Shown in pieces: positions 1 through 8,202 of a DNA stretch of 13,834 bases. Origin of the DNA: Candidatus Albibeggiatoa sp. nov. BB20 (GTDB lineage Bacteria; Pseudomonadota; Gammaproteobacteria; Beggiatoales; Beggiatoaceae). A program made the translations under genes and the position numbers. Position 1 is the first letter of the stretch; every line of letters begins with the position of its first letter. The stretch is taken from contig JADGDW010000014.1 of the NCBI GenBank assembly GCA_016744725.1, positions 26,082 to 39,915 of the forward strand, given 5' to 3'. The notes beneath the pieces are model-generated. The model did no database searches. It was not told the origin of the DNA and saw only the letters and a program-made list of their open reading frames with translations.

Positions 1-253
1 CACTGAGAAAAACCAGCACTGTTCCAGTTGCAACTTGTGCCCCTAAATTCATTTGCTGGGCACGTCCACGTAAACTAGTGACGACATTATCAGCCAAAGG
101 GGTTGCAAGCTGGCAAGTATTATCGCTGCTACCACCATCTACAACAATCACTTCATGACCTTGTTCACGTAAAGTTTGTAGAGGAGTTAATGTATCAATA
201 ATACTTGCTTGGGCATTGAAGGTAGGAATAATGATGGAAAGTAAACCTTGCAA
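1..253 (-). CDS. Family 2 glycosyltransferase, N-terminal part (TIGR04283-like), cut by window edge
   Basis: The reverse strand is open from the left edge to this start. It encodes the N-terminal end of a GT-A glycosyltransferase: a beta strand with LSIIIPTFNA, then EVIVVDGGSSDNT (nucleotide-sugar binding), then RGRAQQMNLGA and VLVFLS. The RGRA-QMN-GA signature is typical of the small TIGR04283 family of family 2 glycosyltransferases, which are soluble or membrane-associated and act on unknown acceptors. Start choice: a TTG at 253 lies 8 bases after GAGG (262-265) and puts the conserved strand at residue 5, as is usual for the family. An in-frame ATG at 298 would add 15 residues but has no ribosome binding site. 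A stop lies just upstream of that ATG. The gene is divergent from leuB. The C-terminal part is outside the window. Confidence 0.8.
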   Translation of the reverse strand, partial: MQGLLSIIIPTFNAQASIIDTLTPLQTLREQGHEVIVVDGGSSDNTCQLATPLADNVVTSLRGRAQQMNLGAQVATGTVLVFLS

Positions 254-424
254 AATAACTACCTCACTTTGACTCTCAAACCGCTTGAGATAGTCCATTG
301 TATGCAAACTTGTCGTAACTCACAAGTGAAACAATCAACAAGCTAAATTGTCAATACCATTGTAAGCTACTTTTATTTATTCATTTTTATTTGTAAGGTA
401 ATCATAGAAAATCTGGGGTAAAAA

Positions 425-454
425 TTGATACTGATTAAGGTTTTATTCTATACT
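425..454 (+). promoter_or_regulatory. Sigma-70-type promoter of leuB
   Basis: TTGATA (425-430) and TATACT (449-454) are separated by 18 bases, and transcription would start near 461. This would give leuB a leader of about 40 bases. It is the best promoter match in the gap between the glycosyltransferase and leuB and suggests leuB is transcribed on its own. Confidence 0.6.
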
Positions 455-499
455 AGCTCGCTTTTATAAAAATCGCGTATCAACCTAAAGAGAAATATT

Positions 500-1582
500 A
501 TGAGTCATGTTATTGCCATGTTAGCGGGTGATGGAATTGGTCCTGAGATTATGACTGAAGCGGAAAAAGTATTAAATACTTTAAAATCCAACTTTGGTCT
601 TGATATTGAGTTAGAGCAAGCCTTAGTTGGTGGTGCTGCAATTGATGCGACAGGCGGCCCTTTACCTGCTGAAACCTTAGCATTAGCAAAAAAATCAGAT
701 GCGGTATTACTTGGTGCAGTTGGTGGTCCAAAATGGGAACCTTTGGATATTTCAATCCGTCCTGAAAAAGGCTTATTAGGTTTACGGGCAGAATTGAATT
801 TATTTGCAAATTTACGTCCCGCGATTTTATACCCAGAATTAGCCAACGCTTCAACCTTAAAACCTGAAGTGGTTGCAGGCTTAGACCTTTTAATTGTACG
901 TGAATTGACAGGCGGGATTTATTTTGGTCAACCACGTGGCATTCGTACCAATGATAATGGTGAACAAGAAGGCTTTAACACCTTAGTTTATGCTGAAAGT
1001 GAAATTGAACGTATTGCACGGATTGGTTTTGAAAGTGCGCAGAAACGTGAGAAACGCTTATGTTCTGTAGATAAAGCCAATGTATTAGAAGCAACAGAAT
1101 TCTGGCGTAATGTGGTTGATCGTGTTGCTAAAGATTACCCTGAAGTGGAAGTGACTCACATGTATGTTGATAATGCGGCAATGCAATTAGTTCGTTATCC
1201 AAAACAGTTTGATGTGATGGTGACAACAAATATGTTTGGCGATATTTTATCTGATTTGGCTTCTCAGTTAACAGGTTCTATCGGCATGTTGCCTTCTGCG
1301 TCTTTGGATGAGAATAATAAGGGTATGTATGAGCCAAGTCATGGTTCTGCCCCTGATATTGCAGGTCAAGGCATTGCAAATCCATTGGCAACAATTTTGT
1401 CTGTAGCGATGTTATTACGTTATAGCTTAAATCAAACAGCATTAGCGGATAAAATAGAAGCCGCTGTAAGCCAAGTGCTTAAAGAGGGTTTACGTACTAA
1501 AGATATTGCTGGTGACGGTGGCACAGAAGTGAGCACAGCTCAAATGGGTGATGCGGTTGTTAAAGCTTTATTAGCGGGCTAA
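500..1582 (+). CDS. leuB: 3-isopropylmalate dehydrogenase
   Basis: LeuB oxidises and decarboxylates (2R,3S)-3-isopropylmalate to 2-oxoisocaproate with NAD+, the third step of leucine synthesis, as a cytoplasmic homodimer. The 360 residues match the family length. Visible landmarks are GDGIGPEI near residue 10, the substrate arginines R96, R106 and R134 (RELTGGIYFG), Y141, K192 (VDKANVLE), and the metal-binding aspartates D224, D248 and D252 (NMFGDILSD). HGSAPDIAGQGIANP at 281-295 is the NAD-binding loop and favours IPMDH over isocitrate dehydrogenase. The ATG follows a purine-rich AAAGAGAAA stretch. Unusually for leucine genes, no leuA, leuC or leuD lies next to it in the window; the gene sits alone behind its own promoter. 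Confidence 0.97.
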   Translation: MSHVIAMLAGDGIGPEIMTEAEKVLNTLKSNFGLDIELEQALVGGAAIDATGGPLPAETLALAKKSDAVLLGAVGGPKWEPLDISIRPEKGLLGLRAELNLFANLRPAILYPELANASTLKPEVVAGLDLLIVRELTGGIYFGQPRGIRTNDNGEQEGFNTLVYAESEIERIARIGFESAQKREKRLCSVDKANVLEATEFWRNVVDRVAKDYPEVEVTHMYVDNAAMQLVRYPKQFDVMVTTNMFGDILSDLASQLTGSIGMLPSASLDENNKGMYEPSHGSAPDIAGQGIANPLATILSVAMLLRYSLNQTALADKIEAAVSQVLKEGLRTKDIAGDGGTEVSTAQMGDAVVKALLAG

Positions 1583-1597
1583 ATTTTATATTTGGAA

Positions 1598-1652
1598 CTG
1601 GCAGTCCTTAAATGTTAAAAAGCCCTTTGTTGGGATAAATCAAGATTGCCAG
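1598..1652. repeat. Long inverted repeat downstream of leuB (possible terminator)
   Basis: CTGGCAGTC (1598-1606) pairs with GATTGCCAG (1644-1652), allowing one G-U pair. A smaller CCC/GGG hairpin (near 1623-1634) can form inside the long loop. There is no strong T-run directly after it, so it is only a weak candidate for the leuB terminator. Confidence 0.35.
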
Positions 1653-1791
1653 CTTTCCTATAAAGTTCAGTTGAAATCTATAAATCAAATATTTTATACC
1701 TCATCATATTCATTTAAATTCAAAATTTAATCATTAAAAATTGTTAGGTGTATCGGCTGAAACTATATTTTAAATACCCTCTCCAATCAAG

Positions 1792-1926
1792 CTAAGCAAA
1801 TGATTGCAATGCTTTAACAATATGCTTTGTTTTCGCAGGATATAAATAATCTGAAAAAACATGGCTTGAATCCACAATTTTAATGATTAAGTATTTTATA
1901 AAATTGACATTTACAATGTAATACAT
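1792..1926 (-). pseudogene. Short coding remnant, unidentified (faint PIN/VapC-like look)
   Basis: The minus strand is open for 44 codons and ends at TAG (1792-1794). The last 30 residues, around VDSSHVFSDYLYPAKTKHIV, use codons like real genes of this window and look protein-like. The segment VDSS-x3-SDYL recalls the first strand and acidic residue of PIN-domain (VapC) toxins, but it stops after about 30 further residues, far short of the usual 130. The upstream half overlaps the promoter of the efflux operon, so the open stretch there is probably chance. I read it as debris of a lost gene; the PIN assignment is only a guess. Confidence 0.25.
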
Positions 1927-1933
1927 TGATATT
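1904..1933 (+). promoter_or_regulatory. Promoter of the RND efflux operon
   Basis: A perfect -35 box TTGACA (1904-1909) is followed after 18 bases by GATATT (1928-1933). Alternative -10 boxes (TATTAT at 1930, TACAAT at 1935) have poorer spacing. It lies about 115 bases upstream of the membrane-fusion protein start. Confidence 0.5.
1914..1928. promoter_or_regulatory. Perfect 15-bp palindrome in the promoter: likely repressor operator
   Basis: CAATGTA-A-TACATTG is a perfect dyad with a single-base centre and fills the spacer between the -35 and -10 boxes. TetR/AcrR-family repressors of RND pumps typically bind such AT-rich dyads overlapping the pump promoter. No regulator gene is in the window, so the binding protein is unknown. 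Confidence 0.5.
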
Positions 1934-2049
1934 ATACAATAAAATAATACATGAAAATAAACCGTATTTTGTAATAGTTTATACTTCTTGACCTGTTTTA
2001 ATGAATAGTGCTATGTTGAATGATGACAATACAGACTTTAGGAATTGCT

Positions 2050-3137
2050 ATGCAACTTGTCTCTAAACTTGTATTACTTGGCTTGGTTAGCCTTGTACTT
2101 ACTGCTTGTCTACCTGAACCTGAAGAAATTGCCCCACCTCCCAATCTTATTCGCCCCATCAAAATTATTACGGTTGATGACCAAAGCAGTAAAAATCTGC
2201 GTACTTTCCCTGCGACTGTTGAAGCAGTTAATGAAGCTAAACTCGCTTTTAGAGTCAATGGACAAATGATTAAACGTCCTGTCAAAGCAGGTCAGGAAAT
2301 CAAAAAAGGTCAACTCATTGCTCAGCTTGACCCTAAAGATTTTCAGACCCAAGTATTTGACCGCCAAGCGCGTTATAACTTAGCCAAAGCACAATATGAT
2401 CGCGCCGCGAAAGTGGTGAAACAGGGTCATGTTTCCAAAGCGGATTTTGATTCACGCAAAGCTGAAATGTTGGCAGCCAAAGCAGGATTAAAACAAGCAA
2501 AAGACAATCTTAGCTATACTAAAATTTACGCGCCATTTACGGGTGAAGTGTCTAAAGTCTATGCGGATAATTACGAACAGGTAAATATAGGAAAATCAAT
2601 AGTGATGATGCAAAGCTCTGATAATATTTATATTGCATTTCAAGCACCTGAACAAGTCGTGGCCTCAGTAGAAGATCGAGAACAAGCCAAAAAAGCCAAA
2701 AACCAAGTTATTTTTGATGCGCGTCCTGAACAAACTTTTTTAGCCGATTTTCATGAAATTGATACGCAAGCTGATTCGGCAACTCGAACCTATAAAGTAC
2801 GTTTGATGCTTAAAAAGCCTAAAAACTTTAATGTATTGCCTGGCATGTCAGCCAAAGTAGTTGTTGATTTGGCCTTAATTTCTAATCAAACCAAAACCAC
2901 TATAAAAATCCCATCTGCTTGTGTATTCAAGTCTGAGCGAGACGGATTGCAATATGGGTATATGATGAGACCACATTGAAAGTTAACAAACGAGAAGTGT
3001 CCGTGGGTACATTAACCGCAGCGGGTATTGAAATATTAAGTGGTGTTAAGCTAGGAGAACAAATTGTCGCGGCAGGTGTTACCCAAATTCAAGAAAATAC
3101 CAAAGTACGCCCACTATCAAATGAAAGGGGGCTGTAA
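2050..3137 (+). pseudogene. RND efflux periplasmic adaptor (membrane-fusion lipoprotein), broken by a frameshift
   Basis: The adaptor links an RND pump to an outer-membrane channel. AGGA (2040-2043) precedes the ATG at 2050, giving a lipoprotein signal peptide whose lipobox LTAC puts the lipidated cysteine at residue 20; an upstream ATG at 2020 lacks a ribosome site. Then come a split lipoyl domain (FRVNGQMIKRPVKAGQEI; KIYAPFTGEVSKV) flanking an alpha-helical hairpin (LAKAQYDRAAKVVKQGHVSK), and a beta-barrel (ATRTYKVRLMLKKP, LPGMSAKV). The frame stops at TGA 2977-2979 after DGLQYGYMMRPH. The missing C-terminal membrane-proximal domain continues in another frame from GTA at 2958 (VYDETTLKVNKREVSVGTL) to TAA 3135-3137. 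The family usually reads YVWVxD here, so four bases (TGTG) after TATG near 2956 seem to be missing; loss of one base is also possible. The stop overlaps the pump start (TAATG). Confidence 0.85.
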
Positions 3138-6100
3138 TGAATCTGGCCGTCTATGCGATTGAACATCGTACAATTAGTCTTATGTTTACCCTGATTTTAT
3201 TGATTGGAGGCATTATTGCCTTTACGGGTTTAGGGCGGTTGGAAGACCCGCAATTCACGATTAAACAAGCCTTGGTTGTGACTCAATATCCGGGTGCATC
3301 ACCGCTGGAAGTGGAAGAAGAGGTGACATTACCAATTGAAAATGCAATTCAAAGCTTGCCCTATGTAGATTTTATCCGCTCCATCAGTAGTGCAGGTTTA
3401 TCTCAAATCGAAGTAGAAATGAAAGAGAAATATGACGGTGAAGCATTAGTACAAATTTGGGATGAATTACGTAGAAAAGTAAATGACTTGCAACCCTATC
3501 TTCCTCCCGGTGCTAATCCACCACGGGTTTTTGATGATTTTGGGGATGTCTTTGGTATTTTATTAGTGGTTACAGGAAAAGATTATTCTTATCAAGAACT
3601 TGAGAATTATGTTGATTATCTACGTCGTGATTTAGTATTAATCGATGGAGTGGGCAAAGTACAAGTCACAGGTAATCAGCAAGCCCAAGTTTTTGTTGAA
3701 ATTTCCCGCCATCGCATGGCCGAGCTGGGCATCTCTGTGCAACGTTTATATCAATTATTAGCAGCTCAAAATGTAGTCTCCAATGCAGGGCATATTCAAG
3801 TGGGACGGGAATATATTCGTATCAATCCTACGGGTGCATATAGTGATGTCAGCGAATTAGAACAACTGGTTGTTAGTAACCAAGGCGCAAGCCAACAAAT
3901 TTATTTAGGTGATGTCGCTAAGGTTACACGCGGTTTTGCCGAAATCCCCAGCCATTTATATCGTTATGAAGGTGAAAGAGCATTATCACTCGGTATTTCA
4001 TTTGCCAAAAATATCAATGTCACCATCGTCGGTAAAGCCATTGAAAAGAGATTAGTTGAACTCGAAGTATATCGCCCCATCGGTATCAATATTGCCGAAG
4101 TCTATAACCAGCCAAAAGAAGTTGAAAAATCAGTGAATGCTTTTCTGGTTAACTTGGGTGAAGCAGTATTAATTGTGATTGGTGTATTGTTATTTTTCAT
4201 GGGGATACGTAGTGGAATTTTGATGGGTTTGATTTTATTTCTCACTATTCTCGGCACATTCATTGGTATGCAATTATTAGAAGTCAATTTACAACGGATT
4301 TCACTGGGTGCTTTAATTATTGCACTGGGGATGCTGGTAGATAATGCGATTGTGGTCACAGATGGGATTTTAGTTGGATTAAAACGTGGGCTGACTCGAT
4401 TAGAAGCGGCAAAAGAAGTGGTGGCTAATACCCAATTTCCATTGCTTGGGGCAACCGTGATTGCCATTATGGCATTTGCACCGATTGGTTTATCTCAAGA
4501 TGCGGTCGGCGAATTTGTTGGTACATTATTTACGGTATTGATGGTTTCTTTATTATTAAGTTGGGTTACAGCCATTACCTTAACACCTTATTTTGCCAGC
4601 ATCTTTTTTAAAGAACAAATAGCCAATGCGGGAGGCGAGCAAGATGATCCTTATAAAGGCTTTATTTTTAGTATTTACCGCTTTGTGCTACGTGTATGCC
4701 TAAGATTTCGGTTTGTATTCTTATTGCTGATGGTTGTGGCTTTAGTCGCTAGTATTTACGGGTTTACACTGGTTAAGCAATCTTTCTTCCCATCCTCAAA
4801 TACCCCAATGTTTTTTGCTCATTTATGGCTGCCTGAAGGAACAGATATTCGTTACACGGAGCTAAAAGTCGCAGAAATTGAAAAATATGTTAAACAAGAT
4901 GAGCATATTACTGCAGTCACGGCTTCGATTGGGCGTGGTGCAGACCGATTCATGCTGACTTATTCGCCAGAAAAACAATATGCCTCGTATGCCATGTTAT
5001 TGGTACAAGTGGACACCAAAGAAAATATTGATTCGTCTCTGGCGTTGTTGAGCAAACGCTTAGCGGAAAACTTCCCTGATGTGTTTGCTAAATTGGATCG
5101 TTTACAAATTGGGCCGGGAGATAATGCGAAAATTCAAGCTCGTATTAGTGGCCCTGACCCTGAAGTATTACGTCAATTATCCCAAAAAGTGAAGCAGATT
5201 TTTCATAGCAACCCATACGCAACCAATATTCGAGATGATTGGCGTGAGCCTGTGAAAATCATTCGACCGCAGTTTGAAGAAACATGGGCAAGACGGGTTG
5301 GCATCAGTAAGCAAGATGTTGATGAAGCGTTGCGTTTGAATTTCTCAGGTTTATCAATTGGTTTATATCGTGAAGGCGTTGATTTATTACCCATTATTTT
5401 GCGACCACCTCAGGATGAACGCGAAGAAGTAAATAGCTTGAATGAAATCCAAATTTGGAGCAGCATTTATCAACGTTATGTGCCTATTTCTCAAGTGGTT
5501 TCTGGATTTGAAACGGTATGGGAAGACGCTTTGGTTGTACGCCGAGACCGTAAACGCACTATGACTATCATGGCAGACCCCGATCATCGTGGTCATATCA
5601 ATGCGGATCAGTTATTTAAACAGATCAGACCTCAAGTTGAAGCAATTGCATTACCTGAAGGTTATCAATTTGAATGGGGTGGAGAATACGAAAGTGCAAC
5701 CGATGCTCAGGCTTCACTTTTCAGTTCTTTGCCTATGGGCTATTTGTTTATGTTCATGATTACAGTGTTTTTATTTGATAATCTGCGCCAGCCGTTAGTG
5801 ATTTGGGCAACCGTGCCATTAGCCATTATTGGTGTCACCACAGGTATGTTATTGATGAATGCCGAATTTGGTTTTATGTCTTTGTTAGGCTTTTTAAGCT
5901 TGTCAGGAATGTTATTGAAAAATGGTATCGTGCTGGTCGAGCAAATTAAATTAGAGCAAGAGCAGGGCAAAGAACCCTATGAGGCAGTATTTCATGCTTC
6001 AGTCAGTCGGGTGATTGCGGTATTCATGGCGGCAGTTACCACGATTCTTGGTTTGATTCCACTCTTATTTGATGCGTTTTATAACAGTATGGCAGTGGTC

Positions 6101-6190
6101 ATCATGTTTGGTTTGGGCTTTGCGACTGTACTCACCTTATTGGTGATTCCTGTGTTATATACGGTTGTATATGGCATTAAAATTAAATAG
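3137..6190 (+). CDS. RND efflux pump, inner-membrane permease (TriC/AcrB superfamily)
   Basis: This is a proton-driven tripartite efflux permease of 1017 residues, full length for the family. TM1 is near residues 10-32, a first large periplasmic domain follows, then TM2-6 at about 335-490, TM7 at about 520-545, a second periplasmic domain, and TM8-12 at about 860-1015. The proton-relay region reads LGMLVDNAIVV, giving D402-N403 where AcrB has two aspartates, and the TM10 lysine is kept (K928 in LLKNGIVLVEQ). The early LGRLEDPQFTIK motif resembles the TriC branch rather than AcrB. AAGGGGG lies 5 bases before the ATG, which overlaps the adaptor stop, so translation is coupled. Substrates cannot be read from the sequence. 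No TolC-like gene follows, so the pump probably borrows an outer-membrane channel. With the adaptor broken, its activity is in doubt. Confidence 0.93.
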   Translation: MNLAVYAIEHRTISLMFTLILLIGGIIAFTGLGRLEDPQFTIKQALVVTQYPGASPLEVEEEVTLPIENAIQSLPYVDFIRSISSAGLSQIEVEMKEKYDGEALVQIWDELRRKVNDLQPYLPPGANPPRVFDDFGDVFGILLVVTGKDYSYQELENYVDYLRRDLVLIDGVGKVQVTGNQQAQVFVEISRHRMAELGISVQRLYQLLAAQNVVSNAGHIQVGREYIRINPTGAYSDVSELEQLVVSNQGASQQIYLGDVAKVTRGFAEIPSHLYRYEGERALSLGISFAKNINVTIVGKAIEKRLVELEVYRPIGINIAEVYNQPKEVEKSVNAFLVNLGEAVLIVIGVLLFFMGIRSGILMGLILFLTILGTFIGMQLLEVNLQRISLGALIIALGMLVDNAIVVTDGILVGLKRGLTRLEAAKEVVANTQFPLLGATVIAIMAFAPIGLSQDAVGEFVGTLFTVLMVSLLLSWVTAITLTPYFASIFFKEQIANAGGEQDDPYKGFIFSIYRFVLRVCLRFRFVFLLLMVVALVASIYGFTLVKQSFFPSSNTPMFFAHLWLPEGTDIRYTELKVAEIEKYVKQDEHITAVTASIGRGADRFMLTYSPEKQYASYAMLLVQVDTKENIDSSLALLSKRLAENFPDVFAKLDRLQIGPGDNAKIQARISGPDPEVLRQLSQKVKQIFHSNPYATNIRDDWREPVKIIRPQFEETWARRVGISKQDVDEALRLNFSGLSIGLYREGVDLLPIILRPPQDEREEVNSLNEIQIWSSIYQRYVPISQVVSGFETVWEDALVVRRDRKRTMTIMADPDHRGHINADQLFKQIRPQVEAIALPEGYQFEWGGEYESATDAQASLFSSLPMGYLFMFMITVFLFDNLRQPLVIWATVPLAIIGVTTGMLLMNAEFGFMSLLGFLSLSGMLLKNGIVLVEQIKLEQEQGKEPYEAVFHASVSRVIAVFMAAVTTILGLIPLLFDAFYNSMAVVIMFGLGFATVLTLLVIPVLYTVVYGIKIK

Positions 6191-6198
6191 ATGGATTT

Positions 6199-6232
6199 GA
6201 AGCTGTTTAAACATGATAGTTTAGGCAGTTTC
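6199..6232. terminator. Hairpin between the RND pump and the SnoaL-like gene
   Basis: GAAGCTGTTTAAAC (6199-6212) and GTTTAGGCAGTTTC (6219-6232) form a 14-bp stem, with three G-U pairs, around a 6-base loop. The following T-run is poor (ends in TTTC TACAATTT). It may terminate or attenuate the efflux transcript before the next gene. Confidence 0.5.
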
Positions 6233-6255
6233 TACAATTTAAAAGGGAATAATCA

Positions 6256-6654
6256 ATGAATTCAGTAGAAATCGAACAGCTATTAAAACAATATTATGCG
6301 GCATGGGGCACAGGCAATCCTGAGAATGTGATTCAATTTTTTACCAACAATGCTGTATTTGAGGATTTAGCATTTGGCGCGAAGTTTGTGGGTATTGATG
6401 AAATCCGCTCATTTGTAGTATTAACTTACAGTGGCGTACCAGATTTTAAAGTTGAACCGACACAAATTGTAGCAGGTGATAATAATTCAGCCGCTGCATC
6501 ATGGGTGATGTCAGGTACGCATATAGGTGATTTGCCAAATCTGCCTGCTAGTCAAAAACGTTTTGAAGTTCGAGCCAGTTCAATTATCACATTGAAAAAT
6601 GAGCTTATTTTTGACATTAAGGATTATTGGAATCCTAATACGTTTCTCAAATAA
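6256..6654 (+). CDS. Small SnoaL/NTF2-like fold protein
   Basis: The 132-residue soluble protein has the typical start of the SnoaL-like/NTF2-like superfamily: a helix with LLKQYYAAWGTGNPENVIQF, then F-x4-VFEDLAFGAKFVG (a strand and loop lining the cone-shaped cavity) and IDEIRSFV, followed by strands ending with FDIKDYWN. No signal peptide is seen, so it is cytoplasmic. Family members bind or isomerise small hydrophobic molecules (polyketide cyclases, ketosteroid isomerases), but the reaction here cannot be told. AAGGGA lies 7 bases before the ATG. It sits 65 bases after the pump gene, separated by a hairpin, so co-transcription with the efflux operon is possible but not certain. Confidence 0.8.
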   Translation: MNSVEIEQLLKQYYAAWGTGNPENVIQFFTNNAVFEDLAFGAKFVGIDEIRSFVVLTYSGVPDFKVEPTQIVAGDNNSAAASWVMSGTHIGDLPNLPASQKRFEVRASSIITLKNELIFDIKDYWNPNTFLK

Positions 6655-6757
6655 CTGACTAATAGAATTAAATCGAAATAGCGATAAAATAATCTCAACA
6701 AATGAGCTTCATTTTTCAAATTTTAAATCAACAGCCCTTTGAAGATGAGTGGTTCTG

Positions 6758-6772
6758 TTAGTTAAAAACTAA
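6758..6772. repeat. Small AT-rich inverted repeat after the SnoaL-like gene
   Basis: TTAGTT-AAA-AACTAA is a perfect dyad about 100 bases beyond the stop codon. It is weak and lacks GC pairs, so its role as a terminator is doubtful. The rest of 6655-6840 shows nothing I recognise. Confidence 0.25.
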
Positions 6773-6841
6773 TCACAACTAAAATGGAATTTAGCATAGG
6801 TTGCAAAAGTAATGTGGGGCACATCATACTATTTATATGAC

Positions 6842-6878
6842 AAAAAAATAGGCACGCTAAAATGAATTAGAATGCCTA
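6842..6878 (-). terminator. Intrinsic terminator of gltA
   Basis: Read on the minus strand, TAGGCA (6878-6873) pairs with TGCCTA (6854-6849), an inner CTAA/TTAG stem extends the hairpin, and seven T follow at once (6848-6842). It lies 26 bases after the gltA stop codon. Confidence 0.8.
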
Positions 6879-6903
6879 CTTTCAGCTAACTTAAATACAA
6901 AAA

Positions 6904-8202
6904 TTAACGTTCTGCAATTGGCGTATAATCACGCGCTGCATAGCCAGTATAAACTTGGCGAGGACGGCCAATTTTCAAGCCTGGTTCTTCTACCATTTCT
7001 TTCCATTGTGCAATCCAGCCAACTGAACGTGCTACAGCAAATAATGGTGTAAACATGTTAGTTGGGATGCCTAAAGCACTTAAGATAATGCCTGAGTAGA
7101 AATCAACGTTTGGATATAATTTACGATCTACGAAGTATTCGTCTTCTAAAGCAATGCGTTCTAATTCCATTGCGATTTGGAACATAGGCTGTTGATCGCC
7201 AGCATCCAAAGCTTCTAATAATTCATGACATGCTTTGCGGATGATTGTCGCACGAGGGTCAAAGTTTTTGTAAACACGATGTCCAAAGCCCATAAGACGG
7301 GTTGGATTTTCTTTGTCTTTAACTTTTTCGATGAAGCTAGGAATATTTTTCACATCACCGATTTCATTTAACATTTTGATAACAGCTTCGTTTGCACCGC
7401 CGTGAGCAGGCCCCCAAAGTGTCGCAATACCCGCAGAAATACATGCATAAGGATTAGCTTGTGAACTACCTGCTAAACGTACAGTCGATGTACTTGCATT
7501 TTGCTCGTGGTCAGCATGTAAAATTAACATGATATCTAAAGCACGTACGGCTGTTGCATTCAATGTAGATTCACGATTAGGTAAATCAAACATCATATTT
7601 GCAAAGTTTTCTACGTAGTTTAAGTCATGACGTGGATAAACGTAAGGACGGCCTAATAAATAACGGAAGCTTTTCGCAGCAATCGTAGGCATTTTCGCCA
7701 CAACACGCATTGCGCATAATTCACGGTGTTCTGGGTTATAAATATCCATTTCTTCGTGGTAGAAACTAGACATACCACCCACAACGCCGACTAACATTGC
7801 CATAGGGTGAGCATCACGTTTGAATCCATTGAAGAAACCAATTAATGATTCATGTAACAAAGATAAACGTTTGATTTTACCTTCAAACTCAACCATCTCT
7901 GTTTGAGTAGGCAATTCACCATTGAGTAATAAATAGCAAACTTCTAAATAAGTACTATTTTCTGCTAACTGATCAATAGGATAACCACGGTGTAATAAAA
8001 TACCATTGTCACCGTCAATATAACTAATCGCACTCTCACAACTTGCCGTTGTTACAAATGCAGGATCAAAAGTAAACATGCCTAATTCTTTGGCAATACC
8101 TTGACACTCAATGACTGGCTGTCCAAGCGTACCTTTACGGACTGGACATTCGACTGACTTACCCGTTGTATTATCCGTAATTGTGACAGTTTCAGTACTC
8201 AT
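6904..8202 (-). CDS. gltA: Citrate synthase (type II, gammaproteobacterial)
   Basis: GltA condenses acetyl-CoA and oxaloacetate to citrate, the entry reaction of the TCA cycle, in the cytoplasm. The 432 residues align along their whole length with the E. coli type: KGTLGQPVI near 23, MFTFDPAFVTTASCESAISYIDGD at 42-65 (cited by ends only), and LLHRGYPIDQLA near 69. The catalytic residues are H267 (GPAHGGANEAV), H308 (MGFGHRVYKNFDPRA) and D367 (NVDFYSG). Long type II forms are usually hexameric and inhibited by NADH; that is family knowledge, not visible here. AAAGGGGG lies 4-5 bases before the ATG. The gene stands alone with its own terminator, pointing away from the pseudopilin genes, and no sdh or other TCA gene is beside it. 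Confidence 0.97.
   Translation of the reverse strand: MSTETVTITDNTTGKSVECPVRKGTLGQPVIECQGIAKELGMFTFDPAFVTTASCESAISYIDGDNGILLHRGYPIDQLAENSTYLEVCYLLLNGELPTQTEMVEFEGKIKRLSLLHESLIGFFNGFKRDAHPMAMLVGVVGGMSSFYHEEMDIYNPEHRELCAMRVVAKMPTIAAKSFRYLLGRPYVYPRHDLNYVENFANMMFDLPNRESTLNATAVRALDIMLILHADHEQNASTSTVRLAGSSQANPYACISAGIATLWGPAHGGANEAVIKMLNEIGDVKNIPSFIEKVKDKENPTRLMGFGHRVYKNFDPRATIIRKACHELLEALDAGDQQPMFQIAMELERIALEDEYFVDRKLYPNVDFYSGIILSALGIPTNMFTPLFAVARSVGWIAQWKEMVEEPGLKIGRPRQVYTGYAARDYTPIAER

Larger units (their letters stand above)
1583..2049. other. Gap of 467 bases between leuB and the efflux operon
   Basis: This stretch has no intact gene. It holds, in order, the inverted repeat at 1598-1652, an AT-rich segment with nothing recognisable, a short coding-like remnant on the minus strand (1792-1926), and the efflux-operon promoter with its palindrome (1904-1933). 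Confidence 0.7.

Noticed and set aside
308..327. ACTTGT/ACAAGT inverted repeat upstream of the glycosyltransferase
   Set aside because: The arms are only 6 bp and there is no matching promoter around them, so it is not better than chance.
6702..6761. 19-codon frame MSFIFQILNQQPFEDEWFC after the SnoaL-like gene
   Set aside because: There is no ribosome binding site and it is too short to tell from chance in AT-rich DNA.
6812..6824. ATGTG-GGG-CACAT hairpin beyond the gltA terminator
   Set aside because: The stem has only 5 bp with a 3-base loop and no T-run; the better terminator at 6842-6878 already explains the 3' end of gltA.
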